From positions 1-64,000 of IMG/VR virus record IMGVR_UViG_3300037493_005286: a stretch of 64,000 nucleotides of DNA, one strand, 5' to 3'. The notes beneath the pieces were generated by a model, which searched no databases, had not been told where the DNA came from, and saw nothing but the letters and a program-made list of their open reading frames with translations. The stretch comes from a virus. A program made the position numbers and the translations under genes. This document shows, piece by piece, positions 40,622 to 48,222 of the stretch. The first letter of the stretch is position 1; each line of letters starts with the position of its first letter.

Positions 40622-41287
40622 ATGTGTGCTATTATAGGATCTAACAATGTATCTAAATTTGAGGTACTATACGAAGGTAATTTACCTAGAGGTAACTTCT
40701 CTAGTGGCGTCGTCTGCTTGTATAACGGTAATGAGCAACAAACAATTAAAAAGCAAGGTACCTTAGATTTTAATCAAATAGAACTAGATGATAGATGCAA
40801 CTACTACATCGGTCACGTACAAGCTCCTACATCAGCAGCTCGTGAGTGGTCGTATGATACATCACACCCCTTTGAATCATTATCATGGTCGGTAGTTCAT
40901 AATGGAGTATTGACTAACTGGAAGGAATTAGTAAGAGAATTCGTTGATTGGGATGTAAATCCTGTTGATACAGCTGTAATTCCTAATTTATTACAGCAAT
41001 TTACAGAAGAATGCATTAATGAGTGTTTAGCTACATCAACCATAAAGAGTGTCTTAGGTAAGCTAGAAGGAACATTTGCATTATGTGTTATAGATACTGA
41101 CTGTAATGAAGTTTATATTGCTAGGCAAGGATCTATTTTACACTACAATGACAACGGTGATATTTCGACTCTTGAAGGTGAAGGCTTTAAATTGCTACCT
41201 GAAGGTGTAATTATGGTATTAAAAGACTTTAAAACATGGGAGATTGCTGATTTCTTTGAAATTAAATCACCATTCTTATTTTTATAA
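40622..41287 (+). CDS. Stand-alone class II glutamine amidotransferase
   Basis: A 221-residue Ntn-type domain from the ATG at 40622, with the nucleophile Cys2 directly after Met (MCAIIGSN). LPRGNFSSGVVCL, YIGHVQAPTSA, then SWSVVHNGVLTNWKEL match the R, GH-R-T and HNG-xxN motifs of GlmS/GuaA-unrelated class II GATases. No isomerase or synthetase domain follows, so ammonia must be passed to a partner. In the archaeosine pathway a class II GAT domain is fused to QueC (Gat-QueC); here queC lies close by on the same strand, suggesting a split pair. Confidence 0.8.
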   Translation: MCAIIGSNNVSKFEVLYEGNLPRGNFSSGVVCLYNGNEQQTIKKQGTLDFNQIELDDRCNYYIGHVQAPTSAAREWSYDTSHPFESLSWSVVHNGVLTNWKELVREFVDWDVNPVDTAVIPNLLQQFTEECINECLATSTIKSVLGKLEGTFALCVIDTDCNEVYIARQGSILHYNDNGDISTLEGEGFKLLPEGVIMVLKDFKTWEIADFFEIKSPFLFL

Positions 41288-41291
41288 AATT

Positions 41292-41963
41292 ATGTCAATA
41301 AACAAAACACTATATTTCTCTGCAACAAAGGGAAGCCGTAAAGATACTTTGTTATTTAAAAATAGTTCTACTTATAATAAGTTTATTTTTAAAGAAAACA
41401 ATACTTTACCTTTGCCGCAAATTTATAATAAAGCCATCGATTTGGCTATTGAAGGTAAAAAGGACTATCTTGTACTATGTCATGACGATGTAATTATTGA
41501 ATCTGACGTAGCGTATAAATTACCTGATATTCTTCGTACAGAATTTGATATGGTAGGCGTCGCAGGCACCACAGAGTGTAAATTACAAGAACCAGCGCTA
41601 TGGCATATCATGGGAGGTGGATTTGAGAACGGTAAACTACATGGCGCTGTCGGACATGGTAACGATCAACGTAAAAGTATGACATCATTCGGAACATACC
41701 CTCAACGCGTTATACTTATCGACGGTGTGTTTATGGCAATTCACCGCAGAGTATTTGAAAAAATTAGATTTGATGAAACTAACCCGGCAGGCTTTCATTT
41801 TTACGATTTAGATTATTCTATGCAGTGTTATAAAGCTGGCTTTAAAATCGGTGTATCAGACATTATGATTACTCACGCATCTCCTGGACTCAGAGAATTT
41901 ACCGAAGAGTTTAATAAGGGACAAAAGTGGTTTTTAGATAAGTGGCAAAATAAACCTGCTTAA
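41292..41963 (+). CDS. GT2-like glycosyltransferase
   Basis: A 223-residue protein from the ATG at 41292. PQIYNKAIDLAIEGKKDYLVL then CHDDVIIESD gives the N-x-A and DD (DXD-like) elements; ILIDGVFMAIHRRVFEKIRF and FHFYDLDYSMQCYKAG match the acceptor-side G-x-MA and D-D-xxxR segments. It stands among replication genes, 4 nt after the amidotransferase, with which it may be co-expressed. Substrate unknown. Confidence 0.75.
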   Translation: MSINKTLYFSATKGSRKDTLLFKNSSTYNKFIFKENNTLPLPQIYNKAIDLAIEGKKDYLVLCHDDVIIESDVAYKLPDILRTEFDMVGVAGTTECKLQEPALWHIMGGGFENGKLHGAVGHGNDQRKSMTSFGTYPQRVILIDGVFMAIHRRVFEKIRFDETNPAGFHFYDLDYSMQCYKAGFKIGVSDIMITHASPGLREFTEEFNKGQKWFLDKWQNKPA

Positions 41964-42014
41964 ACAAATTTTATCGATAGTAGAAAAATTACCAAGTAAC
42001 GTTATATTATACAA

Positions 42015-43331
42015 GTGAGTAAGTTAGATTTAGAATTCTTTGAAAATGTCGTCATATATAAATCACTTACAGACTCAACCTATTTAGCATCGATAGTTGA
42101 CTTTGTAAAACCGGAATATTTTAAAACGAAAAATATTGCGACAATCTTTAATATAATTAAAGAGTTTCATGATAAAAGGCAAAAGCTACCTACAATAACT
42201 GAAATTAAATCGTATCTGGTAACAGATGAACTAAGACAAATTTTTAAAACGCTTGTTCATTCATTTAACGATATTGATAAAAATATTGATAAAGATGAAT
42301 TGTATGAAAATACTGAACGCTTTCTTAAAGAGAAAGCTGTATTCCATACTATGCTCTCAATTGCTGAAGATGTAGCTAAAGGAAATGTAGATACGTCGGC
42401 TGCATTAGATAAGTTTGAAAAATCATGTAATATTAGTTTAGTTACTGACCTAGGACTAGAACTATACGGTGATATTGATACAGTTATTGATGATTTGACT
42501 AACGTACAGAAAACTATTCCAAGTAAATGGGAATGGCTTGATAGTGCATTAGGAGGAGGATTCCTAGAAAATGGTCGAGCATTGTATGTATTTGCAGGTG
42601 AGACAAATATTGGTAAATCTATCTTCTTAGGTAACCTTGCTACTAATATATCGGAGCAAGGTAAAAACGTACTGCTAGTTTCGCTTGAAATGTCTGAAGT
42701 ATTGTATGCTAAACGTCTATGTTCAAACGTATCTAAAATACCTCTGAAGGATCTTGCAACTAATACACATGCACTTAAACAAGCTCTTACAGAGCAAAAA
42801 GCAGCTGGTAAGGGTAGCTTATTTATCAAAGAATTTCCACCATCGACAATTACACCTAATCAACTAAAGGCGTTTGTTAAAAAAATTACAGATACAGGAA
42901 TTAAAATTGATGCTATTGTACTAGATTATCTCAACCTTATGCATTCAACGATAGGTTCAAATTCATATGAACGTATTAAAAATGTTACAGAGCAAGTTAG
43001 AGCTATGAGTTATATTTTTAACTGTCCTATTATTAGTGCTACTCAGTTAAATCGTTCAGGCTTCGATACAGAAAATCCCGACCTTGCAACTATTTCTGAA
43101 TCTATAGGATTAGCAGCAACAGCAGACGTAATTGTATCGATTTATCAAAACGTTGAAGATAGAGAACTTGGTATTATTAGACTGGGTATGATGAAAAACC
43201 GGTACGGTCCTAGAGGACATACACAGCCAATGCGCATTGATTATTCTACCCTTACTATTACACAAGCTGACGATGTAGAAGAATTTGCAGCAGATGACTC
43301 TTACAATTCACTAGCGGCATTTGCTGGTTGA
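42015..43331 (+). CDS. 41: Replicative DNA helicase, gp41/DnaB-like
   Basis: A 438-residue protein starting at GTG 42015. The N-terminal domain resembles DnaB-N (ESVVIYKSLTDSTYL-like helices). The RecA core carries AGETNIGKSIFLGNLA with Walker A at 195-202, NVLLVSLEMSE as H1a, IDAIVLDYLNLM as Walker B and ISATQLNRSG as H3. It unwinds the fork as a hexamer with gp61 primase and is loaded by gp59. TATATT lies 6 nt before the GTG. Confidence 0.93.
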   Translation: MSKLDLEFFENVVIYKSLTDSTYLASIVDFVKPEYFKTKNIATIFNIIKEFHDKRQKLPTITEIKSYLVTDELRQIFKTLVHSFNDIDKNIDKDELYENTERFLKEKAVFHTMLSIAEDVAKGNVDTSAALDKFEKSCNISLVTDLGLELYGDIDTVIDDLTNVQKTIPSKWEWLDSALGGGFLENGRALYVFAGETNIGKSIFLGNLATNISEQGKNVLLVSLEMSEVLYAKRLCSNVSKIPLKDLATNTHALKQALTEQKAAGKGSLFIKEFPPSTITPNQLKAFVKKITDTGIKIDAIVLDYLNLMHSTIGSNSYERIKNVTEQVRAMSYIFNCPIISATQLNRSGFDTENPDLATISESIGLAATADVIVSIYQNVEDRELGIIRLGMMKNRYGPRGHTQPMRIDYSTLTITQADDVEEFAADDSYNSLAAFAG

Positions 43332-43347
43332 TAAAATCTATATAACG

Positions 43348-43355
43348 CATAAATA
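43348..43355 (+). promoter_or_regulatory. Possible late-type box CATAAATA
   Basis: CATAAATA 11 nt before the ATG at 43367. It partly overlaps the start-codon hairpin at 43354-43379. Confidence 0.35.
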
Positions 43356-43379
43356 CAAGTAGTTAAATGACTACTTGTA
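43354..43379 (+). promoter_or_regulatory. Hairpin presenting a start codon in its loop
   Basis: TACAAGTAGT (43354-43363) and ACTACTTGTA (43370-43379) form a perfect 10-bp stem; the 6-nt loop TAAATG holds the ATG of the gene at 43367. It likely controls initiation. Confidence 0.55.
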
Positions 43380-43783
43380 ATAATATTACTATAAACGTTA
43401 AGGCTTACCGTGAAGGTAAGCGAGATTTTAACGTCCAAGAATTAAATGAAATTAAATTATACTTCCTAAAGTATAAGGACCAATTACAAAGCACAGAATT
43501 CTTTGAAGGTGTATTAAAGGGATATAAGGTCGTAAGTTGCGTTGCAACCGAGTACTATTCGGAGTTTATTTCATATATGGTACAACAACATGCAGCCTCT
43601 ATTGCTGTTATTGTCGATCCACAAGCAAAACATGTACTTTTTCAAAAAAACAGTACATGTAGTGTTGATATAAACAAACTAACAGACATACTGTGTGGAG
43701 GTCATACAATACTAGACAATATAGTAGTGGGTAAGCTGACAAAACCATTTTTAACCTTTACAAAAACTTTAAAACCATGTTAA
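43367..43783 (+). CDS. Hypothetical protein with DHHA1-like C-terminal segment
   Basis: A 138-residue protein. AASIAVIVDPQAKHVLFQKN then DILCGGHTILDNIVVGKL resembles the GGGH segment of DHHA1 domains in DHH phosphoesterases, but no DHH domain is present. It is positioned after gp41 and before the probable gp33-59-32 genes, overlapping the next gene by 7 nt. Start lies in a hairpin loop. The DHHA1 link is weak. Confidence 0.55.
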   Translation: MTTCNNITINVKAYREGKRDFNVQELNEIKLYFLKYKDQLQSTEFFEGVLKGYKVVSCVATEYYSEFISYMVQQHAASIAVIVDPQAKHVLFQKNSTCSVDINKLTDILCGGHTILDNIVVGKLTKPFLTFTKTLKPC

Positions 43784-44073
43784 ATTTCGACGTCGTAGAG
43801 CAACCTTCACATAATATTGTAAAGGAAGAAACAGAACACTTATTATTATCCTTTTGTACCTTATGTACATTGCTTAAGGGTAAGAAGCTAAGTATTCAAA
43901 ATGTATTTATCCTTGTATTGCAAGAAGAACGTCTACGAAATATATTAAAAGAGCTTTTAAGTGTTGATACTAACTTTGAAGTAGTTAAACTATTTATAAA
44001 TTACGATCCACTTATATCAGTCAGTAAGTACGTAACTAAATTTCTAAATTCAAATTCCAGTCTTAAACTATGA
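43777..44073 (+). CDS. Small protein in the gene 33 position
   Basis: A 98-residue helical protein with Leu-rich segments (HLLLSFCTLCTLLKGKKL, VFILVLQEERLRNILKELL). T4 has the order 33-59-32, and this gene lies directly before the gp59-like and gp32-like genes, so it could be the late-transcription co-activator gp33. I see no clear sequence match to T4 gp33, and its C-terminus lacks an obvious LDFLL-type clamp-binding end. Assignment is by position only. Confidence 0.5.
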   Translation: MLNFDVVEQPSHNIVKEETEHLLLSFCTLCTLLKGKKLSIQNVFILVLQEERLRNILKELLSVDTNFEVVKLFINYDPLISVSKYVTKFLNSNSSLKL

Positions 44074-44717
44074 TAAACGAAAAGCAGAAATATATTTATA
44101 ACACATTCTTATATACTGCTCGTAACATAAAAAATAAGCCAGTTAAACACAGGCAAGACTTTACTAAATTAGATTCAACATCTGAAGTAATACTTAAAAA
44201 GTTAGACAACTTCTTTACAACTAATAGTAGTGTAAATTACAGCGACTTTTTTGTAGCTCCGTATCATGTATATAGTAAGGATGAATACTTTGATTTACAA
44301 TTTTATATAACTCGTAGAGCTATTAAGTGCTATACTGAATTTATTAAAAAGAAAGAACGTGACAATCCTGACGATATTGAAGTTATAGACTCGTGTAAAA
44401 AATGCTGCGTGTTTATATATAACTACTGCAAAGAAAATAAACTTACATTAGATCAATATAAGCATAGCATTGTTGGTAGTACTCCTATTACGTTACAGCA
44501 TCTTAAAGAGCATAAAATTAACTTTTATACTCTACATGCGTTAAATGTTGAAAACAGTGTTATGAAATTTGATTCGAGTATTATCGGATTTATGATTGAC
44601 AACTTTTTTAACACGTATAATGCAACTAGAGCTAAGTTTATACGATCTGTAAAACTTAAACCGACCATCCGAAAAGCTTTTGATATAGTAAATGAAAAGC
44701 TGTTGATTTATGGATAA
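44070..44717 (+). CDS. 59: Probable gp59-like helicase loader
   Basis: A 215-residue helical basic protein, the length of T4 gp59 (217). YSDFFVAPYHVYSKDEYFDL and KCCVFIYNYCKENKLTLDQY then LKEHKINFYTLHAL follow the two-domain helical layout of gp59 loosely. It sits immediately before gp32, as gp59 does in T4, and overlaps the upstream gene by 4 nt. gp59 loads gp41 on gp32-coated forks. Sequence support is weak; synteny is the main argument. Confidence 0.55.
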   Translation: MINEKQKYIYNTFLYTARNIKNKPVKHRQDFTKLDSTSEVILKKLDNFFTTNSSVNYSDFFVAPYHVYSKDEYFDLQFYITRRAIKCYTEFIKKKERDNPDDIEVIDSCKKCCVFIYNYCKENKLTLDQYKHSIVGSTPITLQHLKEHKINFYTLHALNVENSVMKFDSSIIGFMIDNFFNTYNATRAKFIRSVKLKPTIRKAFDIVNEKLLIYG

Positions 44718-44735
44718 ATCACATTAAAATAATTT

Positions 44736-44792
44736 TATCAGAGCAGTATATCTGATACTAACTAAACACAACTAAGACAACCAAATAAAAAT
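44736..44792 (+). promoter_or_regulatory. gp32 mRNA leader: hairpin plus unstructured tract
   Basis: TATCAGA (44736-44742) pairs with TCTGATA (44751-44757); the next 35 nt to the ATG are A/C-rich with almost no G or pairing potential. T4 gp32 represses its own mRNA by binding from a structured element across an unstructured leader, and this layout is similar. Confidence 0.4.
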
Positions 44793-45647
44793 ATGTTCAA
44801 CTCATCAATGTTTCAATCAATTAAAGCAGCTCTCTCTAAAGACGAAGAAAAAGGCGCAGCATCCGGCCTATATAACGAAATTCTTAAAACACCCTCGGGT
44901 AATACATTTACTGTACGTCTTCTACCGTTTGCAAAAGACCCATCGAAGACATTTTTTCATTACTTTGTACAAGGCTGGACTTCGTTCGCTACTGGTCAGT
45001 ACGTTCAAGCTATTTCTCCACAAACGTTCAATGAACGCGATCCTATTTCCGAAGAGCGATTTAGAGTACTACGTACAGGCTCACCTGAAGAGAAGGAAAA
45101 AATGCAAGCAGTTCGTCGCTCTGAAAAATGGCTCCTCAACGTCTACGTAGTTGAAGATCCAACCAATCCTGCCAATAACGGTACTGTAAAGATCTTGCGT
45201 TACGGTAAACAACTTCATAAAATTATTATGGAAGGTATCGAAGGTGAAGATGCAGAAGAGTTTGGCGCACGTATCTTTGATCTCGGTGCAAATGGAGTTA
45301 ACTTTAAAATTAAGGTCGAACAGCAAGGTGATTATCCTACATATGTAAGCTCACGCTTTACCGGAGCAGGTAAACTAAATCTTACTGAAGATGAACAACA
45401 GAAAATTTATAATAGTACGTTTAATCTTGAAGAAGTGTTCTCGGTTAAGTCATATGACGAGCTTAAGCAAATGATTGACGAGCATATCTACGTTAACGCA
45501 GATGCAAAATCTACTCAAGTAGCTACTCCTCACTTCGAAACTAAGCCAACTGTAACATCGCAACCCGAAACTTCTCCATTCCGTGAACAAGCATCTACTA
45601 CTGTTAGTATGGAAGACGATATCGACGAACTTCTTAAGGATCTGTAA
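44793..45647 (+). CDS. 32: Single-stranded DNA-binding protein, gp32-like
   Basis: A 284-residue protein. NTFTVRLLPFAKDPSKTFFHYF and WTSFATGQYVQAISPQTF are OB-fold strands in the gp32 core; EEFGARIFDLGANGVNFKIKV and YVSSRFTG follow as in T4-like gp32. The last residues, MEDDIDELLKDL, are the acidic tail that contacts partners. T4 gp32 binds zinc through three Cys and a His; no such cysteines exist here, so the zinc site is missing. The leader may carry an autoregulatory site. Confidence 0.9.
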   Translation: MFNSSMFQSIKAALSKDEEKGAASGLYNEILKTPSGNTFTVRLLPFAKDPSKTFFHYFVQGWTSFATGQYVQAISPQTFNERDPISEERFRVLRTGSPEEKEKMQAVRRSEKWLLNVYVVEDPTNPANNGTVKILRYGKQLHKIIMEGIEGEDAEEFGARIFDLGANGVNFKIKVEQQGDYPTYVSSRFTGAGKLNLTEDEQQKIYNSTFNLEEVFSVKSYDELKQMIDEHIYVNADAKSTQVATPHFETKPTVTSQPETSPFREQASTTVSMEDDIDELLKDL

Positions 45648-45651
45648 ATTT

Positions 45652-46098
45652 ATGACATTAGAAGAAAAACAAGCACTGCTACAATTTGTTGGACAAACAT
45701 ACGGACAAGCTACTAAGACTGATAACTTTATCGTAGGCGGATCTAATTCACTACGACCAGTAGGTCAAGACTTTAAAAGTCACTTCGAGCAAATCCTACA
45801 TGCACCAGTGGTTGATAGTATTGAAAATCAACCAGCTCCTGTTTACGAACAGCAAGTTCATGCACAACCAGCAATTGCTCAAGTAACGCATGAACAAGCT
45901 ATTCAAGAGCTAGCGCAAACTAATACTGTAACACCTCAAATTCAACATGTAACGCAGGCACCAGTAGCTAATACTGACTTAATACAAGTACTACAAGATA
46001 TAAACTTGACTTTAGGTAGAATCGCTAATACACTTGAAAAGAAGAAAGTAACACCAAATGTCACAACAAAGAAAACTAAAGCTAAAGTCCCGGACTGA
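45652..46098 (+). CDS. Hypothetical protein, 148 aa, low-complexity
   Basis: From the ATG at 45652, 4 nt after gp32. LEEKQALLQFVGQTYGQAT begins an ordered N-terminus; residues 50-115 are a Gln/Ala/Pro/Val-rich linker, and VLQDINLTLGRIANTLEKK suggests a short coiled coil before a basic tail. Such proteins between gp32 and gp45 are known to me from marine T4-like phages without function. Its end overlaps the clamp gene by 41 nt. Confidence 0.65.
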   Translation: MTLEEKQALLQFVGQTYGQATKTDNFIVGGSNSLRPVGQDFKSHFEQILHAPVVDSIENQPAPVYEQQVHAQPAIAQVTHEQAIQELAQTNTVTPQIQHVTQAPVANTDLIQVLQDINLTLGRIANTLEKKKVTPNVTTKKTKAKVPD

Positions 46099-46783
46099 AT
46101 TCGTACGATTTTTAGACTCTTTCTCAAAGGTAAATGATTCGTTTATTGCAGAAGTAAAGCTTGATAGTATAACAGCAATTACAACATCACCAGATAATAC
46201 GCTAGTAGTATACGGTGAACATAATAGTACTTCGGATTATAATACTAACCTAAACATACCTGATAGTAAAAAACTAGTACGTGTACTAGATACTATTAAT
46301 AGCGATTCGTTAGAATTTACTATTAATAGTAATAACTTAGAGTATAAGGATTCAAATGTAAAATTTAAATATCATTTATTTGAAGACGGATTTTTAAGTA
46401 AGCCTGCTTTAAGTATCGAAAAGATTAAAAACTTTAAGTTTGATATTACTTTTAATCTTACTAAGCCACAACTACAAAGTATTTTAAAGGGCAGTACATT
46501 TGCTACAGATACAAACAAATTATATCTGTATACAGATAACGGGTCATTAATGTCTGAGTTAACAGATAGAGTGAGACACAATACAGATTCTTACTCTATG
46601 GCGTTAGGGCCTGCTGATTTTGATCTACAGCCTATTGCAATTAACTTTGATAATATTAGACTTTTGACGTTGTTAGATAATACATTCGAAGTAAATATTA
46701 ACACTCAATTCGGAGTAATTGTTGTAACAACGTCAAATACTACAACTAAACTATCATATATTATATCATCACTTACACAATGA
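46058..46783 (+). CDS. 45: Sliding clamp, gp45-like
   Basis: A 241-residue beta-rich protein. FVRFLDSFSKVNDSFIAEV, TTSPDNTLVVYGEH, and FNLTKPQLQSILKGSTFATDTNKLYLY show the alternating strands and helix-Q-L-K-G segments of gp45 clamps, and the length (T4 228) and position after gp32 support the call. The trimeric clamp tethers gp43 and activates gp55-dependent late transcription. The start overlaps the previous gene by 41 nt. The gp62-like loader subunit is 42 kb away. Confidence 0.78.
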   Translation: MSQQRKLKLKSRTEFVRFLDSFSKVNDSFIAEVKLDSITAITTSPDNTLVVYGEHNSTSDYNTNLNIPDSKKLVRVLDTINSDSLEFTINSNNLEYKDSNVKFKYHLFEDGFLSKPALSIEKIKNFKFDITFNLTKPQLQSILKGSTFATDTNKLYLYTDNGSLMSELTDRVRHNTDSYSMALGPADFDLQPIAINFDNIRLLTLLDNTFEVNINTQFGVIVVTTSNTTTKLSYIISSLTQ

Positions 46784-47112
46784 ACAGGCACACTAAAAAT
46801 AAACTATCAACACCGAGCTACTTTATTAAAAGACTTAAAGATAACGGATTCGTTACTTTTAAAATTTTTAAAAACTACGCTGAAAGCGATCCACGTAGAT
46901 GGACCATTCTCGTTGATCCAGGTATTGCCTCTATCTATGTAACATGTTACGAAAATAAGGCATTTAAGGGAGACGTTTTATTTGAATTTAGCGATGGTGG
47001 GCAGTTACTACCTAAGAATTTCTCAATTAAGACAAATTCAATTGAAGTAATTGTTACGAAGCTACTGCAATTAGGTATTCAGCAAGTAGAAACGTCAGCA
47101 GCTAACGCTTAA
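46780..47112 (+). CDS. Conserved small protein after the clamp gene
   Basis: A 110-residue protein overlapping gp45 by 4 nt. STPSYFIKRLKDNGFVTFKI, ESDPRRWTILVDPGIASIYVT and FEFSDGGQLLPKNF suggest a compact alpha/beta fold; the DPRRWTIL-DP segment looks conserved among T4-like marine phages as I recall. No enzymatic motif is evident. Likely co-translated with the clamp. Confidence 0.65.
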   Translation: MNRHTKNKLSTPSYFIKRLKDNGFVTFKIFKNYAESDPRRWTILVDPGIASIYVTCYENKAFKGDVLFEFSDGGQLLPKNFSIKTNSIEVIVTKLLQLGIQQVETSAANA

Positions 47113-47114
47113 AG

Positions 47115-47369
47115 ATGCATCCACAGTTACGCAATATTTACGCTATTACTACAGGTGATTTTGTTGGTGAAATGTTCATTTATATAAATGAAACACTAGA
47201 TACGTACAACTTCCTATCTGTACCAAAGATGATAAATCGTGCAGTTCCAAAAGATAAGTTTGAAATCGGATGGAACTCCAATATAATTGAGTTAGTAGAG
47301 ACAGCGCCGACAGAAGTATACGAAGTTGCTGTAGCTCAATTTAATTATAATGAAGACTCTAATAATTGA
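47115..47369 (+). CDS. Conserved small protein, 84 aa
   Basis: TTGDFVGEMFIYINETLDTYNFL then NRAVPKDKFEIGWNSNIIE reads as a small beta-rich fold. It begins 2 nt after the previous gene and overlaps the start of the RNase H-like gene by 20 nt, so it is part of the gp45-rnh-61 operon. Function unknown. Confidence 0.65.
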   Translation: MHPQLRNIYAITTGDFVGEMFIYINETLDTYNFLSVPKMINRAVPKDKFEIGWNSNIIELVETAPTEVYEVAVAQFNYNEDSNN

Positions 47370-48222
47370 TGGTAATAATTTAATACATCGTACGTTCTGG
47401 ACTGCAAAAACTCAGTCAGAGCGTACGGGTATTAATAGTGTTGAACAAGTTAACGATTTTCATATCTATTTTACGCTTAATGCTATTCACTCTTATGTGA
47501 GTAAGTATAACCCAGACGCAGTAATAACCGTGTGGGATGAAAAACCAGAATACGAGGCTAATATTCGTAAAGCGTTACTAACAGAATATAAGGGCAATCG
47601 ACTAAATGACGCTACTCCGCATCGAAATAACGATATTATTAAGCAACTACTCAGCTATCTCGGAATTAATTCTATCTTTCCTCGTGAACTAGAAGCTGAC
47701 GATATTATTTCGTATATTGTTAAAGAACATATCGGTAATAAGGTTATTGTATCTGTAGATAAAGATTTTCTACAACTTGTAAGTAATACTATTACATTAT
47801 TTGATCCAATACGTAAGCAAGAATACACTGCTTATAATTTTGAAGAGTTAACAGGCTATAAAGCCGATACAGAATGGTTAGCAGCTAAGTGTTTAGGTGG
47901 AGATAAATCAGATAACGTTCCAGGTATACCAAAATTTGGTAAGGTTAAGATCAAGAAGTATCTAGATGGTGAGGTAACACTTAATACAGAGCAACAAGCT
48001 ACATTTGATTTAAATCACTCTATATTTACATTAGATAAGTATAAGGAATATCCACGCGAGCAGCAATACTATAAAACTCAACTCGATATTGAGTCTACTA
48101 CCAACTGGAAATTATTTTTAGCAGCGTGCGAAGAGCGTAATTTTCAAAATATTTTAAAGAAGAAAGAGAGTTGGTATAACTTGTTTTTCCTTAAACATAA
48201 ACTAACATCATTATTTAAATGA
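47350..48222 (+). CDS. rnh: RNase H / 5'-3' exonuclease (FEN family), T4 Rnh-like
   Basis: A 290-residue nuclease. LIIDGNNLIHRTFW has the first Asp, ITVWDEKPEYEANIRKALLTEY is the arch segment, ELEADDIISYIV gives the ExDD pair, SVDKDFLQL the next acidic group and GGDKSDNVPGIPKFG the H3TH with GDxxDN. It removes RNA primers and flaps from lagging-strand fragments. T4 RNase H is 305 aa. It overlaps the primase gene by 4 nt. Confidence 0.88.
   Translation: MKTLIIDGNNLIHRTFWTAKTQSERTGINSVEQVNDFHIYFTLNAIHSYVSKYNPDAVITVWDEKPEYEANIRKALLTEYKGNRLNDATPHRNNDIIKQLLSYLGINSIFPRELEADDIISYIVKEHIGNKVIVSVDKDFLQLVSNTITLFDPIRKQEYTAYNFEELTGYKADTEWLAAKCLGGDKSDNVPGIPKFGKVKIKKYLDGEVTLNTEQQATFDLNHSIFTLDKYKEYPREQQYYKTQLDIESTTNWKLFLAACEERNFQNILKKKESWYNLFFLKHKLTSLFK

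Noticed and set aside
42257-42829. Long open frame antisense to the replicative helicase gene
   Set aside because: It is a mirror of the strongly supported gp41 frame, with Ser/Leu-rich shadow composition and no promoter.
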